The translations under genes were made by a program, and so were the position numbers. From NCBI RefSeq assembly GCF_014195445.1, contig NZ_JACIBT010000003.1, forward strand, positions 1 through 64,000: DNA of 64,000 nt, given 5' to 3'. Below are positions 27,306 to 35,771 of this stretch, one piece after another (position 1 is the first letter of the stretch; each line of letters starts with the position of its first letter). The stretch is from Garicola koreensis (lineage in GTDB: Bacteria; Actinomycetota; Actinomycetes; Actinomycetales; Micrococcaceae). The notes under the pieces were generated by a model. That model made no database searches. It was not told where the DNA came from and saw nothing but the letters and a program-made list of their open reading frames with translations.

Positions 27306-28220
27306 ATGACGACGACAACGTCACCCATCAGCACCGCAACGACCGATTTCTACCCGACGCGCACCGGCGAAGGATCGAAGGTCCTGGACCGCCGGGACCC
27401 GGTGGTCCACGGAACTGCGGAGCAGGGCCCCTTCGACGCCGAAACCCTGCGCAGCTTCGACGCGAAGGGCTACCTCTCCATTGATCAGCTCATCAGTGAC
27501 GATGAGCTGACGCTGTTCAAGGACGAACTCAAGCGTCTGGCGGAGGATCCCGAGGTCAAGCAGGACGAGCGCACAGTCGTTGAGGCCAAGTCCGATGAGG
27601 TTCGTTCGATCTTCGACATTCACCGCAGCAATGAGATCTTCGCCAAGATCGCCAACGATCCGCGCGTGGTCAATCGTGCCCGCCAGATTCTGGGCTCAGA
27701 GGTCTACATCCACCAGAGCCGGATCAACTATAAGCCCGGGTTCGTGGGCAAGGACTTCACCTGGCACTCGGATTTCGAGACCTGGCACGCCGAGGACGGC
27801 ATGCCCACGCCGCGGGCGGTGTCGATCTCGATCTCGCTGACCGACAACTACTCCTTCAACGGTCCGCTGATGATCATGCCCGGGTCGCATAAGCACTACA
27901 TCAGCTGCCAGGCCGAGACTCCGGAGGACAACTACAAGAAGTCGCTGGTCATGCAGGGCGCCGGTGTACCTGAGCCGCAGATCCTCTCGGACTTCGCCGA
28001 CCGGTTCGGCATCGATGTGCTGGAGGGCCCGGCCGGAGGAGCGATCATGTTCGACTCCAACTGCATGCATGCCTCCAACGGCAACGTCACCCCCTATTCA
28101 CGGTCGAATGTGTTCATCGTCTACAACTCGGTGGAGAACACCCCGGTCGAGCCATTCGCCGCACCCGCCCCACGGCCGGAATTCGTGGGAAGCCGAGACT
28201 ACACACCGGCTGGCCAGTAG
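27306..28220 (+). CDS. ectD: Ectoine hydroxylase EctD
   Basis: A 304-residue Fe(II)/2-oxoglutarate dioxygenase that converts ectoine to 5-hydroxyectoine, a compatible solute. The EctD signature FTWHSDFETWHAEDGMP is at 151-167, with iron ligands His154 and Asp156; the third ligand is His255 (MHASNGN) and Arg266 should bind 2-oxoglutarate. Length is normal. An AGGAGGG site lies about 8 bases before the ATG. No ectA, ectB or ectC is adjacent, so this gene stands alone, between a metal exporter and a convergent zinc-protein gene. Hydroxylation of other proline-like substrates cannot be excluded but the signature is specific. Confidence 0.95.
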   Translation: MTTTTSPISTATTDFYPTRTGEGSKVLDRRDPVVHGTAEQGPFDAETLRSFDAKGYLSIDQLISDDELTLFKDELKRLAEDPEVKQDERTVVEAKSDEVRSIFDIHRSNEIFAKIANDPRVVNRARQILGSEVYIHQSRINYKPGFVGKDFTWHSDFETWHAEDGMPTPRAVSISISLTDNYSFNGPLMIMPGSHKHYISCQAETPEDNYKKSLVMQGAGVPEPQILSDFADRFGIDVLEGPAGGAIMFDSNCMHASNGNVTPYSRSNVFIVYNSVENTPVEPFAAPAPRPEFVGSRDYTPAGQ

Positions 28221-28233
28221 CGCCTGGGGCGCC

Positions 28234-28554
28234 TCAGAGCGGCCGCTGCACCCCGATGACGGCATCCATGTCGTCATCGGGGGCCAGGCGGTTCCGGTCT
28301 TGGGCCCCGCAGACGGTGCAGCGATGAATGAGCAGATATCCCTTCTTCCCCGAGTGGTCGACCCCCACCGGGCGCATCGCTCCCCCACAGTTCGCAGCCC
28401 GGTCCCCGGGGGTGATGTCCACATGCTTGGACCACAGGCACCGCGGACAGTGGTTGCGGTAGCTACCCCCGGGTTGGCTGGGGATCGGCCGTCCACAGTG
28501 CATACAGTCGAATCCGGTGTTCTGGGTCGAACGGCTGGTTGGTGAGTAGCTCAC
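28234..28554 (-). CDS. RNHCP domain zinc-ribbon protein
   Basis: A 106-residue protein matching the RNHCP family: GFDCMHCGRPIP, then SYRNHCPRCLWSKHVDITPGDRAANCGGAMRPVG, then HRCTVCGAQDRNRLAPDDD. Three CxxC pairs and further Cys/His residues suggest two zinc sites. The family is associated with ribosome or translation-related functions by name only; no activity is established to my knowledge. The GTG start (28554) overlaps the stop of the rRNA methyltransferase gene by four bases, so the two are coupled. Its end is 13 bp from the convergent ectD end. Confidence 0.85.
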   Translation of the reverse strand: MSYSPTSRSTQNTGFDCMHCGRPIPSQPGGSYRNHCPRCLWSKHVDITPGDRAANCGGAMRPVGVDHSGKKGYLLIHRCTVCGAQDRNRLAPDDDMDAVIGVQRPL

Positions 28555-29522
28555 TGGGCTGCCCGGCGCTGATGCATCGCTGAGGCGTAGAGACAGATCC
28601 CGGCGGCCACCGCCACGTTGAGTGACTCCGCCTGCCCATACATCGGGACGGCCACGCGGTGGTCTGCCAGCTGCAGCTGCTCATCACTGAGCCCGTGCGC
28701 CTCATTGCCCAGCAGCCACAGAGTGGGCCGGGCCGGCTGGTGGCTCGTCATGGCAATCAGCGAGGTGTCACCGCCCCCGGCAGCGGCCAGCACCTGCCAC
28801 CCGTTGGCTCGGGTGAGATCGATCAGCTGTCGCAGGTCGATGCCGGCGGCAATGGGGATGTGAAAGTGCGACCCCGCTGCGGCGCGAACCACTTTGGGCG
28901 CCCAGGGGTCGGCGCTGCCGGGACTGAGGATGACGACGCCGGCGCCTGCGGCATCTGCGGTGCGGATGATGGTGCCCACGTTGCCCGGATCCTGAAGCTC
29001 AGTGATCACCGGCGCCAGGGTGAGCGGCGGATGCTGCGCGGTGAAGCTGCCATCTCCCACACTCGTCCCCATCAGCAGAGAGTCCAGGCCCTCAAACTCC
29101 AGCCGCGGGATGCGGCAGACTGCAATGATCCCCTGGGAGGTTTCCGCATCACCCATAGCGCTGAGCACCTCGGCGGTGGCCTCGCGCAGGAACACTCGCC
29201 CCCCGCGGGGAAGCTGCGTCTGGGGGTCGAAGAGGACACCACGCATGCGGTCCAGCAGCGCCTGAACGTCGCTGTGCTGCTCAAGCGCCGCCGGGTCGAA
29301 GTACAGTGCATCAAGGGTCGGGGTGAAGGGGGACGGCGCCCCAGCCGATTCACCGGCCTCCCACTGCTGCAGCCACAGCCGCATCGCTTCACGGACCGGC
29401 TGCGGCCCCTCTGCCAGGAAAAGGCCCTGCTTCCTGCGTCCGGAACGAGTGGCCAGCAGCGCGGTCTTCTTCACCCGCTCAGCCCGGGGGTTGTCCATCA
29501 CATGCTCAGTCACAAGGGTCAT
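28551..29522 (-). CDS. TrmH/SpoU family RNA 2'-O-methyltransferase
   Basis: A 323-residue SAM-dependent RNA methyltransferase. The N-terminal substrate-binding domain begins RVKKTALLATRSGRRKQGLFLAEGPQPVREAM. The SPOUT-fold catalytic domain has the three SpoU motifs: LQDPGNVGTIIRTADAAGAG, LLGNEAHGL and VAVPMYGQAESLNVAVAAGICLYA. Many relatives methylate 23S rRNA; the target base is not predictable here. The gene lies downstream of infC-rpmI-rplT on the same strand, a common actinobacterial arrangement. The start at ATG 29522 has a weak ribosome site; ATG 29498 is an alternative. Confidence 0.9.
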   Translation of the reverse strand: MTLVTEHVMDNPRAERVKKTALLATRSGRRKQGLFLAEGPQPVREAMRLWLQQWEAGESAGAPSPFTPTLDALYFDPAALEQHSDVQALLDRMRGVLFDPQTQLPRGGRVFLREATAEVLSAMGDAETSQGIIAVCRIPRLEFEGLDSLLMGTSVGDGSFTAQHPPLTLAPVITELQDPGNVGTIIRTADAAGAGVVILSPGSADPWAPKVVRAAAGSHFHIPIAAGIDLRQLIDLTRANGWQVLAAAGGGDTSLIAMTSHQPARPTLWLLGNEAHGLSDEQLQLADHRVAVPMYGQAESLNVAVAAGICLYASAMHQRRAAQ

Positions 29523-29732
29523 TGTCTCGCATCATCGTCGCTTGTGACCCGTTGTCCCCGCTGATGTTGCGTTTGCGCACTCGCGGCCGTCCATTGTGAA
29601 ACGAGACCGGGGATTTCAGCGGTGACGACCGCGATGTGCCGACCGGTTAACGAAGACGGCGCCCGCCCCCGTGCTGAGCAGGGATCGAGCGCCGTGTTCG
29701 GTGTGCTGAAAGATCGGTGCGCTGGAAGTGCT

Positions 29733-30116
29733 TCAGGCAGCCTTGGGAGCGTTGACGTCCTGCGGCAGCGCCTTCCGAGCGGTGTCGACCAGTGATTCGA
29801 AAGCCTTGGCGTCGGAGACGGCCAGCTCGGCCAGCATGCGGCGATCCACCTCAACCTCAGCGGCCTTCAGGCCCTGGATGAAGCGGTTGTAGGTCATGCC
29901 GTGGGCGCGGGCAGCGGCGTTGATGCGCTGGATCCACAGGCGGCGGAAGTCGCCCTTGCGCTTCTTGCGGTGCTGGTAGTTGTAGGTGAAGCTGTGCAGC
30001 AGCTGCTCGTGCGCCTTGCGGTAGAGGCGGGAGCGCTGGCCGCGGTAGCCCGAAGCCCGGTCAAGAATCTTGCGGCGCTTCTTGTGAGAATGCACCGCCC
30101 TTTTTACACGTGCCAT
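29733..30116 (-). CDS. rplT: 50S ribosomal protein L20
   Basis: A 127-residue basic protein with the universal L20 core [38 protein letters not shown] and [26 protein letters not shown]. It binds 23S rRNA early in large-subunit assembly. The gene follows rpmI by 72 bp. The 210-bp gap after it (29523-29732) shows no gene; GGCGC...GCGCC repeats near 29659-29694 could act as a terminator, without a T-run. Confidence 0.98.
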   Translation of the reverse strand: MARVKRAVHSHKKRRKILDRASGYRGQRSRLYRKAHEQLLHSFTYNYQHRKKRKGDFRRLWIQRINAAARAHGMTYNRFIQGLKAAEVEVDRRMLAELAVSDAKAFESLVDTARKALPQDVNAPKAA

Positions 30117-30188
30117 GTTTCAGTTTCTCCTGTAAGTCTTCAAAGTCTTCGTAGCCCCACAATGCAGGGACTGGTCTGGGTCAGAGTC

Positions 30189-30383
30189 TCAGAGACCCAG
30201 CATCTTCTTCACACGAGTCTCGTCAGCCTTGGTGACGAGCTCGTCCGAGGCCAGACGGCGAGTCCGGCGGGAAGACTTGTGCTCCAGGTAGTGGCGGCGG
30301 TTGGCCTGCTGCCGCTTGATCTTGCCGGAGCCGGTTACCTTGAACCGCTTCTTCGCTCCGGAGTGCGTCTTGTTCTTCGGCAT
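30189..30383 (-). CDS. rpmI: 50S ribosomal protein L35
   Basis: A 64-residue basic protein, [20 protein letters not shown]..., the standard L35 sequence and length. It lies between infC and rplT in the conserved order infC-rpmI-rplT. The 218-bp gap to infC (30384-30601) is long for this operon and holds no gene; it may contain a secondary promoter or a regulatory leader. Confidence 0.98.
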   Translation of the reverse strand: MPKNKTHSGAKKRFKVTGSGKIKRQQANRRHYLEHKSSRRTRRLASDELVTKADETRVKKMLGL

Positions 30384-30601
30384 AGTGCCGTTCTCCTTCG
30401 TTGGTTCGGACCTTCAACACCTGTATGCCGCGTACCCGTAGGTTCAGCGGCGGCGGTGCAGAGGTGGATCCACTGGCTCCTGGTCACAGGAAGCCGGGTT
30501 CCCTTTCGTTCGGGCCTGCTGCGCTGGGCACCAGGGCACAGCTCATCAGGCCCAACGCACTAGTTTACGCAGAGTCGCACCCATCCGGCAATCGAAGCCG
30601 G

Positions 30602-31309
30602 TCAGAGGTTCTTCAGCTCATCCGGAAGGTAATCAGCCATGGAGTTCGACAGCGGCTTGACGTCGTCCTCATCGGTGTTGACCCGCTCCTGACGCTGCTG
30701 GGTCTTGCGAGCACGCCGTTCGCTCTTCGCCCTGGCCTGCGCCTTATTGTCCTCGTTGTCCGTGACGACGTCGTTGCCGCCGCTCTTGGCCTGCTGAGCT
30801 TTGGTCCGCAGCGGGCCGACAACCATGACCATGTGACGGCCGTCCTGGCGCGGTGAGGATTCCACCTGGCCCAGATCGGCGACGTCCTCGCTGAAGCGCT
30901 GAAGCAGCCGCACGCCCATCTCCGGGCGCTGCTGCTCACGGCCGCGGAACTGGATCATGGACTTGACCTTGTCCCCGGCCTCCAGGAACCGGCGCGCGTG
31001 TCCGACCTTGGTCTGGTAATCGTGCTCATCGATCTTCAGACGGAAGCGAACTTCCTTCAGCGTTGTGGTGGCCTGGTTCTTCCGCGATTCGCGGGCTTTG
31101 ACCGCGGCCTCATACTTCCACTTGCCGAAGTCCATCAGCTTGCACACCGGCGGCTTGGCCTGGGGGGCAACCTCCACCAGATCCAGGTCAGCCTCGCCGG
31201 CCAATCGCAGTGCATCCTCAATTCTGACGATACCGACCTGCTCCCCCTGAGGGCCCACGAGGCGGACCTCCGGTACGCGGATGCGGTTATTGATACGTGG
31301 TTCGCTGAT
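30602..31309 (-). CDS. infC: Translation initiation factor IF-3, initiated at ATC
   Basis: A 235-residue IF-3. The conserved N-domain begins [36 protein letters not shown] and the C-domain contains [32 protein letters not shown]. Directly before SEPRINN the codon is ATC (31309-31307), and AGGAG lies 8-9 bases upstream of it. There is no nearby in-frame ATG, GTG or TTG that fits. A rare ATT/ATC start is the known basis of IF-3 autoregulation in E. coli. The C-terminus has a charged actinobacterial extension (about residues 175-235). Confidence 0.93.
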   Translation of the reverse strand: MSEPRINNRIRVPEVRLVGPQGEQVGIVRIEDALRLAGEADLDLVEVAPQAKPPVCKLMDFGKWKYEAAVKARESRKNQATTTLKEVRFRLKIDEHDYQTKVGHARRFLEAGDKVKSMIQFRGREQQRPEMGVRLLQRFSEDVADLGQVESSPRQDGRHMVMVVGPLRTKAQQAKSGGNDVVTDNEDNKAQARAKSERRARKTQQRQERVNTDEDDVKPLSNSMADYLPDELKNL

Positions 31310-31405
31310 GTGTCCTGCTCCTGGCTCGATACGGTGAAAAGTGTGAGTGTCTGCATCTGGGCACGCGTTGGCGCGGCCGAATGAGACTATGTCAAGCTTA
31401 TCAGC

Positions 31406-31795
31406 ATGACCAGTGAGCAGAACACCCCAGATCCGATCACCAACGACGACGCCGGCGCCGTGCTGGGCGGAGCCCAAGCCAGAGACATCGCAGAAGTCCC
31501 CGCAGTGGAACTCATCAACACCGTTTCGGTGCACCTGATGAGTGCCGCCGCAGTCAAGACCGGTCTGGCTGAGGGCGAGGACGCCGCCCAGCTGAAGGAT
31601 CTCGATGAGGCCCGCAAGCTCATCACCGCTCTGGCCGGCCTGGTGACCGCTGCGGCCCCGGAGGTGGGCTCAACCCACGCGGCTCCGCTGCGTGACGGGC
31701 TGCGCTCCCTACAGCTGGCCTTCCGTGAAGAGTCACGGATTCCCGACGAGCCGGGCAAGGGCCCCGGTGAGAAGTGGACCGGCCCCGTCAACTGA
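31406..31795 (+). CDS. DUF1844 family protein
   Basis: A 129-residue soluble protein of the DUF1844 family, recognised by [28 protein letters not shown] and [19 protein letters not shown]. The function is unknown; the family is found next to infC in many actinobacteria, here divergent with a 96-bp intergenic space. No clear ribosome site precedes the ATG, so the transcript may be leaderless. Confidence 0.88.
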   Translation: MTSEQNTPDPITNDDAGAVLGGAQARDIAEVPAVELINTVSVHLMSAAAVKTGLAEGEDAAQLKDLDEARKLITALAGLVTAAAPEVGSTHAAPLRDGLRSLQLAFREESRIPDEPGKGPGEKWTGPVN

Positions 31796-31851
31796 GGCGC
31801 CGCTCGCAGGGCGCATCAGAGGGCCTGCTCCCAGAGCTGAAGATGCTCCAC

Positions 31852-31939
31852 ATGAGAGTCCGATGAGAAGCAGATGAGAAGATCGTGCGATTTTTCTCAT
31901 CCGTCTCTCACCGTGATCTCACGTTCACCGCGCAGAGTG
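31852..31939 (+). promoter_or_regulatory. Operator site A: six 11-bp-phased repeats and -10 of the glycosyltransferase operon
   Basis: Three direct ATGAGA repeats start at 31852, 31863 and 31874, exactly 11 bp apart. After 15 bases three inverted TCTCA(T/C) repeats start at 31895, 31906 and 31917, again 11 bp apart. CAGAGT (31933-31938), 16 bases after the last repeat start, is a plausible -10. Transcription would then start near 31945, making the first gene (ATG 31947) leaderless. The 11-bp phasing is typical of OmpR/PhoB-family sites; the only such regulator in the window is at 41589-42248. Confidence 0.75.
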
Positions 31940-31946
31940 GTTGACC

Positions 31947-33185
31947 ATGAGCATCACTGTTGCGCTGTACTCCCACGACTCCGTGGGCTTGGGCCACGCC
32001 CGTCGTAATCGCGCCCTCGCCTATGCCCTCGCCGCTGATCTGCCCCGCCTGACCGGTCAACGGGTGCGGGGCCTGCTGATCGCCGGACACCCAGATGCCA
32101 CCGCGGACTCCCTTCCGCCGGGGTGGGACTGGTTGGTGCTGCCGGGGTTCACCCATACCCGCCAGGGCTATATGTCCCGCAGCTTGGATGTGAGCACCGA
32201 GCGGCTGTGGCATCTGCGCAGCGCCACCGCCACGGCCGCCCTGGAGGCGATGAGCCCGGACCTGTTCATCGTTGACCGCCACGCCTTCGGAGTGGACGAC
32301 GAACTGCTGCCCGCTTTGGAGACCCTGCGCGCAGCCGGAACCCGCTGCGTGCTGGGCATGCGCGAAGTGTTGGACACCCCCGAGGTCGCCGCCGCCGAGT
32401 GGGAGCGCATCGGCGGAGCGTCCGCCGTCGCCCACTACTACGACGCGGTATGGGTCTACGGGGACCGAAACGTCTACGATCCGGTGGCCACCGGCGAGGT
32501 CCCGGCCGAGTTGGCGGACCGCACCCACTTCACCGGCTACCTCTCCCACGGTCGTCCGGACGACCTGCTCACCGAATCCAGCGTGCGTGCCGAACGGCCC
32601 TACGTGCTGACCATGGTCGGCGGCGGCTCCGACGGCGGCCACATCGGCCTCGCCGCCGCTCGGGCTGCGCTGCCCACAGGCCACCGTCACCTCATCCTCA
32701 CCGGTCCGCAGATGCCCGCCGAGGACCACCAGAGCATCCTGGATGCCGCACGCAGCTCTGCGGATGCACAGCAGATCAAAGTCAGTCGCAATGCCCCCCA
32801 TGTGCCCCACCTGGTGCGCGAGGCCGCCGCAGTGGTGTCGATGGGCGGATACAACTCGCTGGCCGAAATTATGGCCACCACCACCCCGGCGCTGATCGTT
32901 CCGCGCAACGGTCGTCGCCAGGAGCAGCTGCGCCGGGCCCAGGCGTTGGCCGCCGCCGGAGCGGCAGACGCCCTTCATCCCGAGAAGCTGACCCCGCAGG
33001 CGCTCAGCGGTTGGCTCGAGGAAGCCGTGAGCCGCCGAACTGCACGCGATGCAGTGGATCTGGACGGGCTGATGCGCGTCGGCGACTTCGCGGCCCGAGA
33101 GATCACCCCACGACCCGTCGGTGCAGACCTGTTCACCGCACCTGTCCCCACGCTGAACGAGACGAGGCCCCTCCCCCATGTTTGA
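31947..33185 (+). CDS. MurG-like glycosyltransferase (COG4671 type), first gene of glycoconjugate operon
   Basis: A 412-residue GT-B fold protein. It opens with SITVALYSHDSVGLGHARRNRALAYALA, the nucleotide-sugar transferase pattern of the COG4671/MurG-like group, and has VVSMGGYNSLAEIMATTTPALIVPRNGRRQEQLRRA near 290-325, matching the donor-binding region of MurG-type enzymes. No TM segment. The ATG at 31947 lies just after a predicted start point, so it may be translated leaderless; TTG 31941 is in frame. It overlaps the next gene by eight bases. Donor and acceptor are unknown. Confidence 0.85.
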   Translation: MSITVALYSHDSVGLGHARRNRALAYALAADLPRLTGQRVRGLLIAGHPDATADSLPPGWDWLVLPGFTHTRQGYMSRSLDVSTERLWHLRSATATAALEAMSPDLFIVDRHAFGVDDELLPALETLRAAGTRCVLGMREVLDTPEVAAAEWERIGGASAVAHYYDAVWVYGDRNVYDPVATGEVPAELADRTHFTGYLSHGRPDDLLTESSVRAERPYVLTMVGGGSDGGHIGLAAARAALPTGHRHLILTGPQMPAEDHQSILDAARSSADAQQIKVSRNAPHVPHLVREAAAVVSMGGYNSLAEIMATTTPALIVPRNGRRQEQLRRAQALAAAGAADALHPEKLTPQALSGWLEEAVSRRTARDAVDLDGLMRVGDFAAREITPRPVGADLFTAPVPTLNETRPLPHV

Positions 33186-34512
33186 TAACAACGACGCCGA
33201 GCCCACAACTCAGTCCGCGGTCCAGTCCAGCTCCCCCGTCGTCGGCTATGTGCTGAAGATGTATCCCCGGTTCTCCGAGACGTTCATCGTCTCCGAGATC
33301 CTGGCCCGTGAGGCCGCCGGTGAGCGGATCGTCATCTTCTCCCTGCGCCCTCCCACCGACGCCCGCTTCCATGCGGAGCTGGCCGCGGTCCGGGCGCCGG
33401 TCATCCAGATTCCGCGCACCTCCAATGCCGCAAAGCTGTGGCAGCAGCTGGGCGAAGTCGGCAGCGACCCCCAGCTGCGGACCGGCCTCAGCCAATCGTT
33501 CCCCGATCTTCTGGCTCACCACGGCGACGACGCCCTGCAGGCCGCACTGCTGGCCCAGGCCGCGCTGCAGGCCGGGGTGACTCATCTGCACGCCCACTTC
33601 GCCTCGGTCGCCACCTCGGTGGCCCGCCTGGCCGGGCAGATCGCCGCACTGCCGTACTCCTTCACCGCCCATGCCAAAGACATCTTCCATGAGGAGGTCG
33701 ACCCACAGATGCTGCAGCGCAAGCTCGCTGAGGCCCACCATGCGGTGACCATCTCCGAGTACAACCTCAGCTACCTTCGGCAGCGCTTCCCGCAGGCCAC
33801 CCAGCGGCTGCACCTGGTGCGCAACGGGCTGAGCCTGGAGCGCTTCCCCTATGAGCCGCGCGCTGCGGGCAGCTCCTCGATGCCGCGCATTCTCGCGGTG
33901 GGCCGGCTGGTGGAGAAGAAGGGATTCGGCCTGCTGATCCAGGCGATCGCCCAACTGCATCGTCGCGGTGTTCAGGTCCAGGCCGATATTGCCGGCGACG
34001 GTCCGCTGGCAGCAGAGCTGCAGGCCCAGATCAGTGCCCTCGATCTGCACGACGACGTCCACCTGCTCGGCCCCCGCACCCAGGCCGAGATCAACCAGCT
34101 GCTGGGCAGTCATGATGTGTTCGCCGCTCCCTTCATCATCGGTGCCGACGGCAATGCCGACGGTCTGCCCACTGTGCTGCTGGAAGCCATGGCTCGCGGG
34201 ATCCGCTGCGTGGCAGCCGATGTGACCGCTGTCGCAGAAGTCATCTGCGGCGCCTCACCGATACGCGCGGCGACCGGCTGGCTGGTTCCCTCCGGCGACG
34301 TCGACGCGTTGGCGGATGCGTTGGCTGAGGCGCTGACACCCGGTGACCACTCGGCGATGACCGACGCCGCGCGACTGTTGGTGGAGGAGCAGTTCGGCTC
34401 CCACCGGCAGGCCGAGCAGCTGAAGGCACTGGTCCGCGGCGAATCACCGCAGCGACCAGCGGCCGACCTGCTGTCAGCGGCGGCACTGGCCCACGAAGGA
34501 GTGTCGGTATGA
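33178..34512 (+). CDS. Glycosyltransferase family 4 protein
   Basis: A 444-residue GT-B enzyme. The N-terminal acceptor domain has VGYVLKMYPRFSETFIVSEILAREAAG, the pattern of exopolysaccharide/colanic-acid-type GT4 enzymes, and HLHAHFAS. The C-terminal domain has ILAVGRLVEKKGFGLLIQAI, DIAGDGPL and GLPTVLLEAMARGIRCVA with the E-x7-E-like donor site. The catalytic base region is FTAHAKDIFHEE. It overlaps the upstream gene by eight bases and the next by four, so it is in the same operon. Confidence 0.9.
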   Translation: MFDNNDAEPTTQSAVQSSSPVVGYVLKMYPRFSETFIVSEILAREAAGERIVIFSLRPPTDARFHAELAAVRAPVIQIPRTSNAAKLWQQLGEVGSDPQLRTGLSQSFPDLLAHHGDDALQAALLAQAALQAGVTHLHAHFASVATSVARLAGQIAALPYSFTAHAKDIFHEEVDPQMLQRKLAEAHHAVTISEYNLSYLRQRFPQATQRLHLVRNGLSLERFPYEPRAAGSSSMPRILAVGRLVEKKGFGLLIQAIAQLHRRGVQVQADIAGDGPLAAELQAQISALDLHDDVHLLGPRTQAEINQLLGSHDVFAAPFIIGADGNADGLPTVLLEAMARGIRCVAADVTAVAEVICGASPIRAATGWLVPSGDVDALADALAEALTPGDHSAMTDAARLLVEEQFGSHRQAEQLKALVRGESPQRPAADLLSAAALAHEGVSV

Positions 34513-35771
34513 AGATCGCCTACATCCTTGCCGACCCGGGCATCGGCATCTTCGGCTCCAAAGGTGCCAGCGTGCATGCCCAGGAGATGATCCGGGCCTT
34601 CAGGCAGCTGGGTCATGAGGTCACCGTCTACTGCACCAAACGCGGAAACCGGGCGGATGACCCCACCAGCGAAGCGGTGCCGCCGGATCTGGGTGACCTG
34701 CCGGTCTTCGTCGTTCCGGTGACCGGTGTCAAGGGCGCCGCCGCCCGGGAGCAGGCCGTCGCCCGCACGGCCGCGCGCATGGCCGCCATAGCCGGTGAGG
34801 CGACCTACGATCTGATCTATGAGCGCTACTCGCTGTTCTCCGCAGCCGGAGCCGCACTGGCCGAATCCACCTCGGCCCCGCTGGTGCTGGAGGTCAACGC
34901 CCCGCTGCTGAGTGAGCAGGCAGCCCACCGCAGCCTGCACGACGCCGACGGGGCGCATCAGGCCACCCTGCGCAGCTTCAGCGCAGCACACCTGATCTCG
35001 TGCGTGAGCGAACCTGTCGCGAACTGGGCGCGCGGGATGATCCCTCAGGGATCGGCGAAAGCGCCGTCGGTGCGTGTCACCCCCAACGGTGTCAACACTG
35101 CGCGGTTCACCCCCGGCGCCGCCGGCCGCACCGGGCAGTACATCACAGAGCAGTTCACCGTAGGGTTCCTCGGCACCCTGAAACCTTGGCACGGCACCGA
35201 GCTGCTGCTTGAGGCCTTCGCTGCCGCCCCCGCCGCTGACCGGAACAGCTGGCGCTGCGAGATCCTCGGCGACGGGCCCCATCGTCAGCAGCTTCAGCAG
35301 CTGGCCGACCAGTTGGGCATCAGTCACCAGGTCAGCTTCCGGGGCGCGGCGGCACCTGAGACGGTGCCCGCCGCCCTGGCCGACTGGGACGTCGCCGTCG
35401 CCCCCTATCCCGCACCTGGTGAGCAGCAGAACCACTACTTCTCGCCGATGAAGGTCTACGAGTACTTAGCCGCCGGTCTTCCCACGGTGGCCTCGGCAGT
35501 GGGCGAGCTGCCCCGACTCATCGACGACGGCGTCACCGGCGTGCTGGTGCCAGGCTCTGATGTGGCCGCTCTGGCCGCCGCGCTGGCTCAGCTGGCCGCC
35601 GATCACCGGCTGCGCGATGAGCTGGGCCGCGCGGCTCGCGCCGAAGTGCTGGCCCATCACGACTGGCGGCACCGGGCTTCAGCAGTCATCGACGCCGTCC
35701 ACCTGCGCCCCCCACTGCTGCCCACCCCCCACCTGCCGACCCCACTGCCCGTTGAGGAGGCGCTTACCTGA
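34509..35771 (+). CDS. Glycosyltransferase family 4 protein
   Basis: A 420-residue GT-B protein starting MKIAYILADPGIGIFGSKGASVHAQEMIRAFRQLGHEVTVYCTKRG. The Gly-rich N-terminal loop and HAQE are typical of GT4. Further motifs: YDLIYERYSLFSAAG, VTPNGVNTARFTP, VGFLGTLKPWHGTELLLEAF, FSPMKVYEYLAAGLPTVASAVGELPRLI (donor binding). Its stop shares a base with the ABC transporter ATG (TGATG). Together with its two neighbours it gives three glycosyltransferases, enough for a short oligosaccharide or a repeating unit. Confidence 0.9.
   Translation: MKIAYILADPGIGIFGSKGASVHAQEMIRAFRQLGHEVTVYCTKRGNRADDPTSEAVPPDLGDLPVFVVPVTGVKGAAAREQAVARTAARMAAIAGEATYDLIYERYSLFSAAGAALAESTSAPLVLEVNAPLLSEQAAHRSLHDADGAHQATLRSFSAAHLISCVSEPVANWARGMIPQGSAKAPSVRVTPNGVNTARFTPGAAGRTGQYITEQFTVGFLGTLKPWHGTELLLEAFAAAPAADRNSWRCEILGDGPHRQQLQQLADQLGISHQVSFRGAAAPETVPAALADWDVAVAPYPAPGEQQNHYFSPMKVYEYLAAGLPTVASAVGELPRLIDDGVTGVLVPGSDVAALAAALAQLAADHRLRDELGRAARAEVLAHHDWRHRASAVIDAVHLRPPLLPTPHLPTPLPVEEALT

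Noticed and set aside
31310-31534. N-terminal extension of the infC open frame from an upstream ATG
   Set aside because: It would add 75 residues, run into the divergent DUF1844 gene and has no ribosome site; ATC 31309 has a good one directly before the conserved IF-3 start.
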